Source: an uncultured Lachnospiraceae bacterium (GTDB taxonomy: Bacteria; Bacillota; Clostridia; Lachnospirales; Lachnospiraceae). From it: DNA of 61,170 bases. The stretch lies in contig CANOVJ010000018.1 in NCBI GenBank assembly GCA_947570615.1, positions 1 to 61,170 on the forward strand, in the 5' to 3' direction. The notes under the pieces were generated by a model, which saw nothing but the letters and a program-made list of their open reading frames with translations, was not told the origin of the DNA and ran no database searches. Positions 43,704-52,194 of the stretch are shown in pieces (position 1 is the stretch's first letter; the number at the start of each line of letters is the position of its first letter). A program made the translations under genes and the position numbers.

Positions 43704-44469
43704 CGAAGCTCACCATCCTTTCCCTGGATCTGCGAAACCAGCAGACGGCGGCGATCCACATCACAATGTTCCAGAAAACCTGCACGGGAATAATCTGTGC
43801 AGGCTCCCTGCTCCCCACATACAGTGCCAGAAAGGCGCCTCCCAGACTGCCGAAGGGCTGATAGTCCATCCACCTGTCCATACCAAAGGGCAGGATTTTA
43901 AAGGGGATCACCGTCCCCGAAAAAAACGACACCACCGCGCTCCTGATCACACAGGTAAGCCATGCGGCGTTGCGAACCCTGACGGTCACGCAGTAAAAAA
44001 GAAATTCGAAGGCAAACCCCAGGGAGACGCACAATATGAGCGAGGGGATCACCCACACCGTCTTCGGCAGGATCCTGATCCCGAAAAGAGGCGCCGCCAG
44101 GAACATGGGAAGCGAAAACAGGGTCAGCATGGGAAGCCACTCTCCCACCGTCCCTGATATGATCTGTCCAAACCCGGACATGGGCCGGGTAAACATCTCC
44201 ATGCTCCTGGTATCGTAATTCCATGCTGACAGACAGGTGTTCACGATCATCATATCCGCCAGAAGCGCATTGACCCAGGTGTAGCTCAAAAGCTGGGAAA
44301 CCGTCATTTCCACCTCGTAACCGCTGTTTGCAAAGGCTCCCCAGATAAACATTACCGGCAGAAGGTACATCACCCTCATGGCCATATCCGGAAACATATA
44401 CAACACGCCGCCGTTGGTTTTCCCCCGTACCGCCATCCGGGCTGTGGCAATATATTTACTGAACATCAT
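43696..44469 (-). CDS. ABC-2-type transporter permease (first)
   Basis: This 257-residue six-helix protein is the first gene of the ABC-2 exporter operon. The segment DTRSMEMFTRPMSGFGQIISGTVGEWLPML is the cytoplasmic loop between helices 2 and 3, with a conserved-looking acidic/basic pattern. AAAGGAAG precedes the ATG. Only 37 bp separate its ATG from an upstream terminator-like hairpin (44507-44540). Confidence 0.88.
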   Translation of the reverse strand: MMFSKYIATARMAVRGKTNGGVLYMFPDMAMRVMYLLPVMFIWGAFANSGYEVEMTVSQLLSYTWVNALLADMMIVNTCLSAWNYDTRSMEMFTRPMSGFGQIISGTVGEWLPMLTLFSLPMFLAAPLFGIRILPKTVWVIPSLILCVSLGFAFEFLFYCVTVRVRNAAWLTCVIRSAVVSFFSGTVIPFKILPFGMDRWMDYQPFGSLGGAFLALYVGSREPAQIIPVQVFWNIVMWIAAVCWFRRSRERMVSFGG

Positions 44470-44506
44470 TCTTCCTTTCTGCCCTGTGCGCTCCTGTGCA
44501 TAGAAA

Positions 44507-44540
44507 AGCCCTGTACAGACTGTTTTGTCCGCACAGGGCT
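44507..44540 (-). terminator. Terminator-like hairpin before the ABC-2 operon
   Basis: On the minus strand AGCCCTGT pairs with ACAGGGCT around an 18-base loop, followed by TTTTCT. It lies between the small ORF (44582-44743) and the first permease gene. Only 37 bp remain after it, too few for a separate promoter before the permease, so it probably acts as an attenuator. Confidence 0.7.
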
Positions 44541-44559
44541 CTGAGCCGCAAACCGGTGT

Positions 44560-44585
44560 ATAACGAAATCGTATGATTCCGTTAT
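44560..44585 (-). promoter_or_regulatory. Hairpin overlapping the stop of the small ORF
   Basis: On the minus strand ATAACGGAATC and GATTTCGTTAT form an 11-bp stem (one G-U pair) with a four-base loop. The stop codon TAA of the 53-codon ORF lies inside its 5' strand, so a ribosome finishing the ORF would melt it. Confidence 0.6.
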
Positions 44586-44743
44586 CCGCTTATGTCTTTC
44601 CGCGGTGAGCAGCATACAAAACAATCCGTCATCCCAAAAAAGGGCACAGTTATCCCGTACGGCTGCATTTTGTACCCGAATCTGCGCACAATATCACTTC
44701 CGGCAAATAATTCTTTCGCCAGCAGAACTTCGTATTGCTTCAT
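44582..44743 (-). CDS. 53-residue small protein with Cys-rich end, possible leader peptide
   Basis: The ORF starts MKQYEVLLAKELFAG and ends CFVCCSPRKDISG. It has AAGGTGG eight bases before the ATG and a well-formed promoter (44776-44804). It carries three Cys in five residues (41-45) but no signal peptide or membrane helix. I do not recognise a family. It is followed by two hairpins and then the ABC-2 exporter operon, which suggests either a leader peptide that controls the exporter or an exported/sensed small protein. Translation is inferred from signals only. Confidence 0.6.
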   Translation of the reverse strand: MKQYEVLLAKELFAGSDIVRRFGYKMQPYGITVPFFGMTDCFVCCSPRKDISG

Positions 44744-44775
44744 GCTTCTGCCCACCTTTCGTTTACACTGAGATT

Positions 44776-44804
44776 ATTGTACCTTATTTTATGAGGATTT
44801 ACAA
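44776..44804 (-). promoter_or_regulatory. Promoter of the small ORF and probably of the ABC-2 operon
   Basis: TTGTAA (44804-44799), 17 bp, TACAAT (44781-44776) on the minus strand, about 33 bp before the ATG of the small ORF. Confidence 0.7.
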
Positions 44805-44825
44805 TATATTTTACAGGAGAATCCG

Positions 44826-47117
44826 TCAATCGCAGGGAGCGGAATCGGCCCCTTCTGCCTGTCCGCGGCGAAGCCGACGGAATTCCCCAGGAGAGACGCC
44901 TTCCAGCTTTTTGAACACTCGCGTAAAGGTCGTCCGGTTATTAAACCCTGTCTGTCCCGCTATATCCTCCATGCTCATGTCGGTTTTTAACAGCTTTTTA
45001 ATTTTCTCCACCCGCACGTAGGTCAGATAATCGGAAAGATTGATGCCCATGGACTGCTTGAAGATGCGGGACAGATATTTGGCGGAAATCCCCAGGTCGT
45101 CGGAGAGGATTTCCAGGCTTAATTCCCGATGATAATTCTGATCAATATAAGCCTTCGCTCTCCTGCTGATCTCCTCACCGGATCTGACATTTATGTTGCT
45201 GTCCTGGTACGGGATAAAGTCCAGCAGCGCCGAGAGCAGGGGAGCGGGATTGATTTCCGGAGAGAGCAGCAGAACCTCCATCGCGCTGAAAGGCTTCTGA
45301 GGAGCGGTCATGGCGCTTTGCAGCTTCCTGGGAGCCAGATGACGCTGGATATCCATGATTGTCCGGAACATATTCTCCAAAAGCGTCTTCGCCTGACCGT
45401 AGGTCACGCCGCATAGCCTGGCCCGTGTCAGAATATTTTTTACGCATTCTCCGATCAGCTTTAAGTCCCTCGTGTTGGCCGCCTGAATGATTTCCTGGCT
45501 GTCATAAGCAAAAGCCGGTCCGATGTAATCGTTTTCTTCCGTCCTGGCGCCGACAAACACCTCCGTCATTGCCTGTTCCAGGGAACGGGATATCTCCGTA
45601 ATTTTGGAAACGCCGCTTCCCGTTCCTGTCCGCAGTGAAAACGGTCCGCTCCGGGCATATTCCTCCCGGAGGGCTTGCAGTATCGTCCGGATATCTGTTT
45701 CCTGCGCGTCCGTGTCCGTCAGCACGGCCAGCATGTTCTCCTTCCAGTGCAACGGCAACAGCGCGGAAACATTCTTAAACTTCTGATAAAGCTCCTGTGT
45801 CAGCTCACCTATGAACTCCTGCCGCAGCACATAATCCTCCGCTTCGGTCTCATTATCTGCCACAATAACCACACAGCGATAACCATTACCGGAAAATCCA
45901 CCGTCTGTCCTGAGAAGACGGGCAAAATATGGCGCGTCCTGCAGGGACTGATCATTCAGCAGAGCTGTAAAGCTCTGAATCATATAGTGCTGAAGATTCT
46001 GTCTGTTCTGCGTGCGGCTGTCGTTGCGCTCGTCGATCAACTGAAAGATGGCCTGGCTGATACTTTCCAGTTCATTTTTCAGATAGCCGCCGTTCTGCGG
46101 AGGATCGTCCTGAGCGCTGTAGAGGCTCTGTCCAATGTTGCGGATGGGTTCGTAGGTCCGTCGGGAGAAAAGCAGCGCTATGACAAGGCCGCAGAAAAAG
46201 GAAATAAGGATGATGACAGACATTTCCAGACGGAATTCAGAGGTCGCGATTGCGAATGTGCGCACAGGCACAAAGCAGTAGATTACCAGCCCCAGACCGT
46301 TATGATCGTAGCAGGTAACGTAACAGTCCTCGCCGCCAAAACGAATGTTTTTTCCCGGGAGGATTTCCTGCCCTTCCAGGACGTCCTCCTGCCCGTAGAT
46401 CAGTCTGCCCGCACTGTCATAGATTAAGATATAATCCGACTCCAGATAAGGCATATCTGTAAACAGCTCTACCACCCTGGAGAGTGACAGGTTCATTACC
46501 AGAATCTTTCGATCGCCCAATCCGCTGCTTCTCCAGACCAGGGGGATCACACTTTTCTCCCCATACACTCTGGAGGTACGGTAGGAGTCCGCGGAAAGGA
46601 TGGTAAAGGGAGTCATGTCGCCTTCCTCAATCTGACTCCGCCAGAACTCCTGGTTATAAGTCTGATAATTCATGAACGCGGAAAAAAAGGTATCAAACTC
46701 CGCCATACCGTATTCGGACATGGAATAAAGGATTCTCTCCGTGTCCGCATACAGAAAAATGCTCTCCACCAGACGGTCCGCCTGAAGGCGGTTCTGGCGC
46801 AGCAGGTTGATGACATACGGATAATAAAACCGTTCCTTCATCCCCAGATCCTCATACGGATGTACATTTTCCGTAATCAGTATGTTTTCCAGCATCGTAG
46901 CGCTCTGTGCGAACAGCGTCTGAATCCGCTCGTCCAGACGCATGCCTGTGGCATTCGTGCTCTCCTTAAGCTGAGCAAGAAATGTTTCCTCCGATTTCCG
47001 GGAAAACAGATAGAAGTTGATACCGGATATGATCACCGAAAAAATGACCATACACAAAAAGAACAGAATGATTCGCCGGTATACTTTTCCGCTGATCCTC
47101 TCCCGTATATTTCTCAT
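44826..47117 (-). CDS. Membrane-bound AraC-family regulator with extracellular sensor
   Basis: This 763-residue protein has an N-terminal membrane helix (about 15-37), an extracellular sensor of about 240 residues of the Cache-like kind, a second helix (about 282-305), a cytoplasmic region, and a C-terminal AraC domain (last 100 residues, with LSLEILSDDLGISAKYLSRIFKQSMG and SMEDIAGQTGFNNRTTFTRVFKKLEG). It looks like a one-component version of the YesM/YesN pair, sensing a sugar outside and binding DNA directly. AGGGGG lies six bases before the start at 47117. It follows the transporter genes and presumably controls them. Confidence 0.9.
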   Translation of the reverse strand: MRNIRERISGKVYRRIILFFLCMVIFSVIISGINFYLFSRKSEETFLAQLKESTNATGMRLDERIQTLFAQSATMLENILITENVHPYEDLGMKERFYYPYVINLLRQNRLQADRLVESIFLYADTERILYSMSEYGMAEFDTFFSAFMNYQTYNQEFWRSQIEEGDMTPFTILSADSYRTSRVYGEKSVIPLVWRSSGLGDRKILVMNLSLSRVVELFTDMPYLESDYILIYDSAGRLIYGQEDVLEGQEILPGKNIRFGGEDCYVTCYDHNGLGLVIYCFVPVRTFAIATSEFRLEMSVIILISFFCGLVIALLFSRRTYEPIRNIGQSLYSAQDDPPQNGGYLKNELESISQAIFQLIDERNDSRTQNRQNLQHYMIQSFTALLNDQSLQDAPYFARLLRTDGGFSGNGYRCVVIVADNETEAEDYVLRQEFIGELTQELYQKFKNVSALLPLHWKENMLAVLTDTDAQETDIRTILQALREEYARSGPFSLRTGTGSGVSKITEISRSLEQAMTEVFVGARTEENDYIGPAFAYDSQEIIQAANTRDLKLIGECVKNILTRARLCGVTYGQAKTLLENMFRTIMDIQRHLAPRKLQSAMTAPQKPFSAMEVLLLSPEINPAPLLSALLDFIPYQDSNINVRSGEEISRRAKAYIDQNYHRELSLEILSDDLGISAKYLSRIFKQSMGINLSDYLTYVRVEKIKKLLKTDMSMEDIAGQTGFNNRTTFTRVFKKLEGVSPGEFRRLRRGQAEGADSAPCD

Positions 47118-47138
47118 TCTCATCCCCCTGCGCACCCA

Positions 47139-47170
47139 AAGGGCAACAGACATTTGTGCCTGCTGCCCTT
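47139..47170 (-). terminator. Hairpin between binding-protein and regulator genes
   Basis: AAGGGCA and TGCCCTT with a further paired inner segment form a 14-bp imperfect stem in the short gap. There is no U-tract; a role in lowering regulator expression is possible. Confidence 0.4.
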
Positions 47171-47180
47171 AAAATCTCCA

Positions 47181-48707
47181 TCAGGGATTTAAGGATGCCT
47201 GATATGCATTATTATAAATTTCCTCGATTTTATCCGCTCCTGCTTTTTTCAGCTCCGCGGCAAAGTCGTCAAACTCATCCAGCGGCCTTGTCCCCATGAT
47301 AAATTTCAGGGATTCGGTGGAGACCAGTGTCTTACATGCGGTCATGATATCCGTGACGGCCGCCGTATCCTCCGCGCTCAGGCACAGTGTATAGCTGTAA
47401 GGGGTGATATTCTCATCGCTCAACCAGAAAGCGTACATGTCTTTGGAATTTTCATCCATAAACTCATACCAGGCGTCGTCGTAAAACCGTCCTGCCAGAG
47501 CCAGACAGCCTACGCCGATTTCATTACAATACTCCCGGTAAGGGTCGTTGGCATTGTTCAGATACCAGTCGATTTTTTCCTGATCAAATTTAATCGTACC
47601 GTTCTCGTCGGTGTAGTGCTCCCCTTCAATCCCCCAGGAGCAGAGCCGGGCGCCTTCCTCGCTGTATAGATAATCCATAAAGGCCAGGGCTGCGTCCAGA
47701 TTTTTACAGTTTTTCGAGATCACCCACACATCGTTGCGGAACGGGCTGATCACGCCGCTTCCCTCGAAAAACATGGCCCGCCGGGATCCGAAATAATTCT
47801 CCAGGGTCGTCATGGGAACGAAAAGGGCCTCTGGATCCTGAGCTGTTGTGACCAGATTAATGTCGGTAGCGAAGGATCCGTTCTCAAAAAAGAAGTAGCT
47901 CTTGCCGCTGGTCAGGTACTCCATCCAGATACTCTTATTTGAAGATGCAAAATCAGGGTCCAGCAGGCCTTCCGTGTACAGACGGTTCAGATATTCCATA
48001 AAGGTTTTGTATCGGTCATACATGGGGCCATACTGGTATTTACCCTCGTCCGGCTCATAGTAGATATCGTTGTAAGTGCCGAAGGAGTAGCCCATCCGCC
48101 ACAGGACGTCCTCCCCCCGGGTGACCATCGGAATACAGTCCGGATCATATTCCTTCATGGCTTTGAGCATCTCGTAAAGCTCCTCAAAGTTGTCCGGAGC
48201 CTTATCCTGGTTGATCGCTTTGAGAATATCCTGACGCACCATGGGGAAGTTGCCGTATGCGGGGGCATTCTCGGCGGTCATGATAAACCAGTACATGTCC
48301 CCGTCAACCCTAAACGCGTTGGCCAGCTCCCCGTATTTCTCCAGAGTAGCCTTATAGTTGGGGAGCTTATCCATATGCTCTGAGAGATTGACAAACATAT
48401 CCTGCGGCACATAGTCTGCCAGATTGGTATATGTGCTGAAAACGATGTCCGGCAGATCGTTCGTCCCAAGCTGGAGCTTTAGCTTGGTATTATAGTCGGC
48501 GCCGGGATAGGCCTCCAGTTGGATATCCACGCCAAGACGTTTTTCCAGCTCAGCGATCACGGGCTGCTCTTTACTGTAGGTAAACGAGGCATGCTCCGTG
48601 CGCTCAATGGTCAGTACCGGGTTTTCGGTTTGTCCGCCGCAGGCGCACAGTCCGAGAGTCATAGCCGCGGCGAGCAGCAGGGACAGAGTTTTTTTTGTAA
48701 ATTTCAT
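47181..48707 (-). CDS. Carbohydrate ABC transporter substrate-binding lipoprotein
   Basis: This 508-residue lipoprotein has the signal MKFTKKTLSLLLAAAMTLG with lipobox LCAC. The mature part starts with the two-lobed binding fold (ADYNTKLKLQLGTNDLPDIVFSTYTNLADY). Its length and C-terminal region fit the LplA/YtcQ group that goes with LplB/LplC-type permeases. AAGGTGG precedes the ATG at 48707. Confidence 0.9.
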   Translation of the reverse strand: MKFTKKTLSLLLAAAMTLGLCACGGQTENPVLTIERTEHASFTYSKEQPVIAELEKRLGVDIQLEAYPGADYNTKLKLQLGTNDLPDIVFSTYTNLADYVPQDMFVNLSEHMDKLPNYKATLEKYGELANAFRVDGDMYWFIMTAENAPAYGNFPMVRQDILKAINQDKAPDNFEELYEMLKAMKEYDPDCIPMVTRGEDVLWRMGYSFGTYNDIYYEPDEGKYQYGPMYDRYKTFMEYLNRLYTEGLLDPDFASSNKSIWMEYLTSGKSYFFFENGSFATDINLVTTAQDPEALFVPMTTLENYFGSRRAMFFEGSGVISPFRNDVWVISKNCKNLDAALAFMDYLYSEEGARLCSWGIEGEHYTDENGTIKFDQEKIDWYLNNANDPYREYCNEIGVGCLALAGRFYDDAWYEFMDENSKDMYAFWLSDENITPYSYTLCLSAEDTAAVTDIMTACKTLVSTESLKFIMGTRPLDEFDDFAAELKKAGADKIEEIYNNAYQASLNP

Positions 48708-48781
48708 AAAATACCACCTTTCCATGAGCTCCCCGGGCCTTATGGCCCGGAAGGCTCCTTAGCTTTCGTTGTCAGTCCGGC

Positions 48782-49903
48782 TCACAGAGCCGCCAGTGGA
48801 ACCCTTGCAATACGTATGTCTTCCTTCCAGACAGAGTAAATAACATAGAGTCCGTCCTCATATACTACAGCATGAGGATAGCCATACATGCCGCCCTTAT
48901 ACATCCCGGGAAATTTTCTGGATATGGGCCGGGATTCGATCAGAGCGTGCGTGTCAAAAACCATATCCTCGCCTGCCAGGGAAAGCGCCAGGGGGCAGCG
49001 GGACGTACCGGGCCCGGGATTCCCGATGTAAATGTAACGTCCGTCCGGCAGTGTTCCGAGCCAGAATTTTGCGTTGCCATTGGGTATTTCCGTGGGCTCC
49101 GGCACGGACCAGGTTTCGCCGCCGTCTGTGCTGTCCGACTCATACAGGATCGATCCATAGCTGCGGTGAAGCATATGGATGCGTCCGTCCGCTTCCAGAA
49201 AGGCCCCCTCACAGAGAGCGTTGGGAAACCCCATTGCGCTGGAGACCTTCCAGAAGTAGCCAGGATCATCCCGCACCGGCTCCTCCAGGAGCGACGGGTC
49301 GCTGCAAAATCCCCTCAGCGTCCACCCCCGCAGTCCCGCCGGATCATCCGTGTAAGCGTGGGCCCAGTTCCCGGTCATCAACAGCCGCCCGTCCTTCAGC
49401 TTCCGGGGACCATAGTTGGGGCACAGAGCCACCCCCAGATCCCGGGGCGGAGAAAAGGTTTCCCCGTCCGTGCTGGTCAGCGCATACAGACGGGTATCCA
49501 CACATTGCGATCCCACCCGCGAAAAACCGTGGGAATCCGTCAGCCTCTCCATGCAGGCATATTCGTAAGCGCCCACATATGCGGTCAGTACGCCGTCATA
49601 AACATGGAATCCGGCCGCCGTCAGCGTATTGATCCCCTTTACGCCGTAAAAGGCCTCGCAGAGCGCCTTCGGCGCAGACCAGCTTTTGCCGTCAGCGCTG
49701 ACCGCGTACAACACACGCTGACCGATTTCGTCCTCCCCCTCTCTGCCGTTGGACCACATGGCATACAGCCTTCCCCGGAACACCCCCAGCGCCGGATGAT
49801 GACAGAAATGCCAGGGATGAAGCGCCGCGTCATACAGACAGCTTTGTTCCGGCTCCAGCGTTTTGTGGGGAGCCACGGGATAAGTAGAACGGACATGTAT
49901 CAT
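48782..49903 (-). CDS. Sialidase/BNR-repeat-like protein
   Basis: This 373-residue protein has the beta-propeller sialidase pattern. It contains BNR/Asp-box-like SADGKSWSAPKAL, STDGETFSPPRDLG and SDSTDGGETWSVPEPTEI, each with the S-x-D-x-G-x-T/S-W/F form. There is no signal peptide, so it would act in the cytoplasm on an imported oligosaccharide. The usual Arg triad of true sialidases is not obvious, so the activity may be another glycosidase or lyase of this fold. It lies inside the transporter operon, 17 bp after the permease. Confidence 0.78.
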   Translation of the reverse strand: MIHVRSTYPVAPHKTLEPEQSCLYDAALHPWHFCHHPALGVFRGRLYAMWSNGREGEDEIGQRVLYAVSADGKSWSAPKALCEAFYGVKGINTLTAAGFHVYDGVLTAYVGAYEYACMERLTDSHGFSRVGSQCVDTRLYALTSTDGETFSPPRDLGVALCPNYGPRKLKDGRLLMTGNWAHAYTDDPAGLRGWTLRGFCSDPSLLEEPVRDDPGYFWKVSSAMGFPNALCEGAFLEADGRIHMLHRSYGSILYESDSTDGGETWSVPEPTEIPNGNAKFWLGTLPDGRYIYIGNPGPGTSRCPLALSLAGEDMVFDTHALIESRPISRKFPGMYKGGMYGYPHAVVYEDGLYVIYSVWKEDIRIARVPLAAL

Positions 49904-49920
49904 ATTTTATGCCTCCTTTC

Positions 49921-50829
49921 TCAGCCCTTTACAGAGCCTATCATTACACCGTTCACAAAATATTTCTGAAGAAAGGGATAGATCACGACCGCAGGTAATA
50001 TGGAAACAATTACGATTGCATATTTCAATTTTGTCTCCGTGATCAGCATTTCCGTGGAGGCGGATGCCGCATTGGAGGTGGTCATGCTCGCAATATCGCT
50101 GTCAATCACCATTTTCCGTATAATCATCTGCAGAGGCATCTTTGCAGAGTCCGAGAGATACAGCAGAGCCGAAAGGTATCCGTTCCAGTGCCCTACCGCA
50201 TAAAACAGAATCAGCGTTGCAATAATGGTCTGAGACAGAGGCAGCACAATAATCAGGAATGTCTGGAAATGGCCGGCGCCGTCGATATGGGCTGCCTCAT
50301 GAAGCTCCTCCGGGATTGTAGAGAAAAAAGTCCGCATGATAATCATGTTATAGGTGCTGATCGCTCCCGGCAGCACAATCGCCCAGACAGAGTCAAGCAG
50401 TCCCAGATTTTTCACCTGAAGATACATGGGAATCATTCCCCCGTTGATGAACATGGTCAGCATGAACATAAAGTTAAAGAGCCTGCGTCCCTTAAGTCCG
50501 GGACGTGAGAGCGGGTAGGCGCACAGCAGGGTCATGACCATATTGATGGAGGTGCCCAGCAGGGTATAAAACAGCGTGTTTCCATAAGAGCGCAGAATCT
50601 GGTCATTGCTGAAAACGGTCTTATAAGCGGAGAGATCAAATCCTATGGGTTTCCAGAGAACTTCGCCCCTGGTGACCGCCATGCCGTCGCTGATGGAAAC
50701 AATGGTACAGTAATAGAGCGGATAGATCACTGTTATAACCACGGCGAGCATAATCAGACAGTTGAGCCAGTCGAACCAGTTCATTTTCTTTCTCCGTCCC
50801 GTGACGGAAGCGCCTTGTATATTTTTCAT
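49921..50829 (-). CDS. Carbohydrate ABC transporter permease (LplC/YtcP type)
   Basis: This 302-residue protein has six helices and the EAA motif PEELHEAAHIDGAGHFQTFLIIVLPLSQ. The ending FLQKYFVNGVMIGSVKG is typical of LplC-type permeases. It is the second gene of the operon, 68 bp after its partner. Confidence 0.93.
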   Translation of the reverse strand: MKNIQGASVTGRRKKMNWFDWLNCLIMLAVVITVIYPLYYCTIVSISDGMAVTRGEVLWKPIGFDLSAYKTVFSNDQILRSYGNTLFYTLLGTSINMVMTLLCAYPLSRPGLKGRRLFNFMFMLTMFINGGMIPMYLQVKNLGLLDSVWAIVLPGAISTYNMIIMRTFFSTIPEELHEAAHIDGAGHFQTFLIIVLPLSQTIIATLILFYAVGHWNGYLSALLYLSDSAKMPLQMIIRKMVIDSDIASMTTSNAASASTEMLITETKLKYAIVIVSILPAVVIYPFLQKYFVNGVMIGSVKG

Positions 50830-50897
50830 TTTGAACCCTGATTCCTTTCCACCGCCTTAACGCGGACGGTTTTTGCCGGAGAATGTCAGTTTATCAT

Positions 50898-51860
50898 TTA
50901 CCACAGGCCGGTGTCGCTGATTTTACGCCCGATCCAGTTGGTGATAAGGATCAGAATCAGAGAGACGACGGTCTGGAACAGCTCGATGGCCGTGCCATAA
51001 CTGAAATCCGCGGTCAGCAGGCCCCGGCGGTAGACATAGGTTGAAATGACATCCGCCGTCTCGTAAGTCGCTCCGGAGTAGAGCAGCAGGATTTTTTCAT
51101 ATCCCAGATTCACCAGATTTCCCACCCGCAGAATCAGCATAATCGTGATCGTAGGGGCAATACCCGGCAGGGTGATATAAAGCGCCTGATGGAGGCGGTT
51201 GGCCCCTTCCACCTGGGCGGCCTCATAGAGCTCCGGATCGATTGCGGTAAGCGCCGCAATATAGATGATGGCATCCCAGCCCAGGTGCTGCCAGATCTCC
51301 GACACTACATAGATTCCCCGGAAGTATTCCGGCTGCGTCATAAAGGAGACGGGCGTACCTCCAAACAGGGAAATCAGGTCGTTGACCACACCGCCGTTTG
51401 TCCGGAGAAAATTGGTAATCAGACCGCATACTACTATAGTAGAGATAAAATGCGGCAGATAGGAGACGGTCTGCACCACCTTCCGGTATTTTTTATGGCG
51501 AATCTCATTCAGAAGCAGCGCAAAAATAATGGACGCCGGAAACGCAAGCAGCAGATTATAGCAGTTAATCAGTAATGTATTGCGCACCAGCCTGTAAAAA
51601 TACGGGTCTGACAGGATTTTCTGAAAATTTGCAAATCCAATCCACTCGCTGCCCCACACACCCAGCTTTGCGCTGTACTTTTTAAAGGCGATTAAGGTGC
51701 CGTACATGGGAACGTATTTCATCAACAGGTAATACATCATGGGAACGGCCAGCATCAGATAAAGCTGCCAGTCCCGTTTTAACCACGCGGGAAATCCTGC
51801 GCTTACTCCTCTTTTCTGCCGACTGTTTTTTTCCATCCTCTTCGGGATTGTCCGGTTCAT
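50898..51860 (-). CDS. Carbohydrate ABC transporter permease (LplB/YteP type)
   Basis: This 320-residue protein has a basic N-terminus and six helices. The EAA region ELYEAAQVEGANRLHQALYITLPGIAPT docks the ATPase, which is not encoded here and must be shared. The start at 51860 has AAAGGAGG upstream. The ORF is open to 52037, but that part has no family match. It is the first gene of the minus-strand operon and diverges from the ribulokinase gene. Confidence 0.92.
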   Translation of the reverse strand: MNRTIPKRMEKNSRQKRGVSAGFPAWLKRDWQLYLMLAVPMMYYLLMKYVPMYGTLIAFKKYSAKLGVWGSEWIGFANFQKILSDPYFYRLVRNTLLINCYNLLLAFPASIIFALLLNEIRHKKYRKVVQTVSYLPHFISTIVVCGLITNFLRTNGGVVNDLISLFGGTPVSFMTQPEYFRGIYVVSEIWQHLGWDAIIYIAALTAIDPELYEAAQVEGANRLHQALYITLPGIAPTITIMLILRVGNLVNLGYEKILLLYSGATYETADVISTYVYRRGLLTADFSYGTAIELFQTVVSLILILITNWIGRKISDTGLW

Positions 51861-52071
51861 ATCTTTCCCCTCCTTTCCTGACCGCGTTGTTTTTCGTTCG
51901 GGATGCGGCCGTGTCTGACAGGAACAGTCTACCGCGCGCCGCCCGGAAAAAACAACGTGCGATTCTCCGTTATCTGTTTCATTTCTCCTCAAAGAAATCG
52001 GAAGGGCGGATTCGGCTGAGAAATGAAGCCGAAGCATCTGTCCCTTTTTTTCTACAGTTTTCCCCTTTTTC

Positions 52072-52101
52072 TTGACCGCAAATATTGGGAAATCCTATAA
52101 T
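52072..52101 (+). promoter_or_regulatory. Promoter of the ribulokinase gene
   Basis: TTGACC (52072-52077), 18 bp, TATAAT (52096-52101). The 334-bp divergent region 51861-52194 also holds a weaker minus-strand candidate for the permease operon (TTGTTT, 18 bp, TAGACT, roughly 51920-51950); nothing else is seen there. Confidence 0.65.
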
Positions 52102-52194
52102 TTTCACATAATCGCAGACTCCGCCCGTTATGTTTCTGTTCGATTTTCACAGACGATATGGCAGGCGGCCAAAATTTATCTGGAGGAGACAGAG

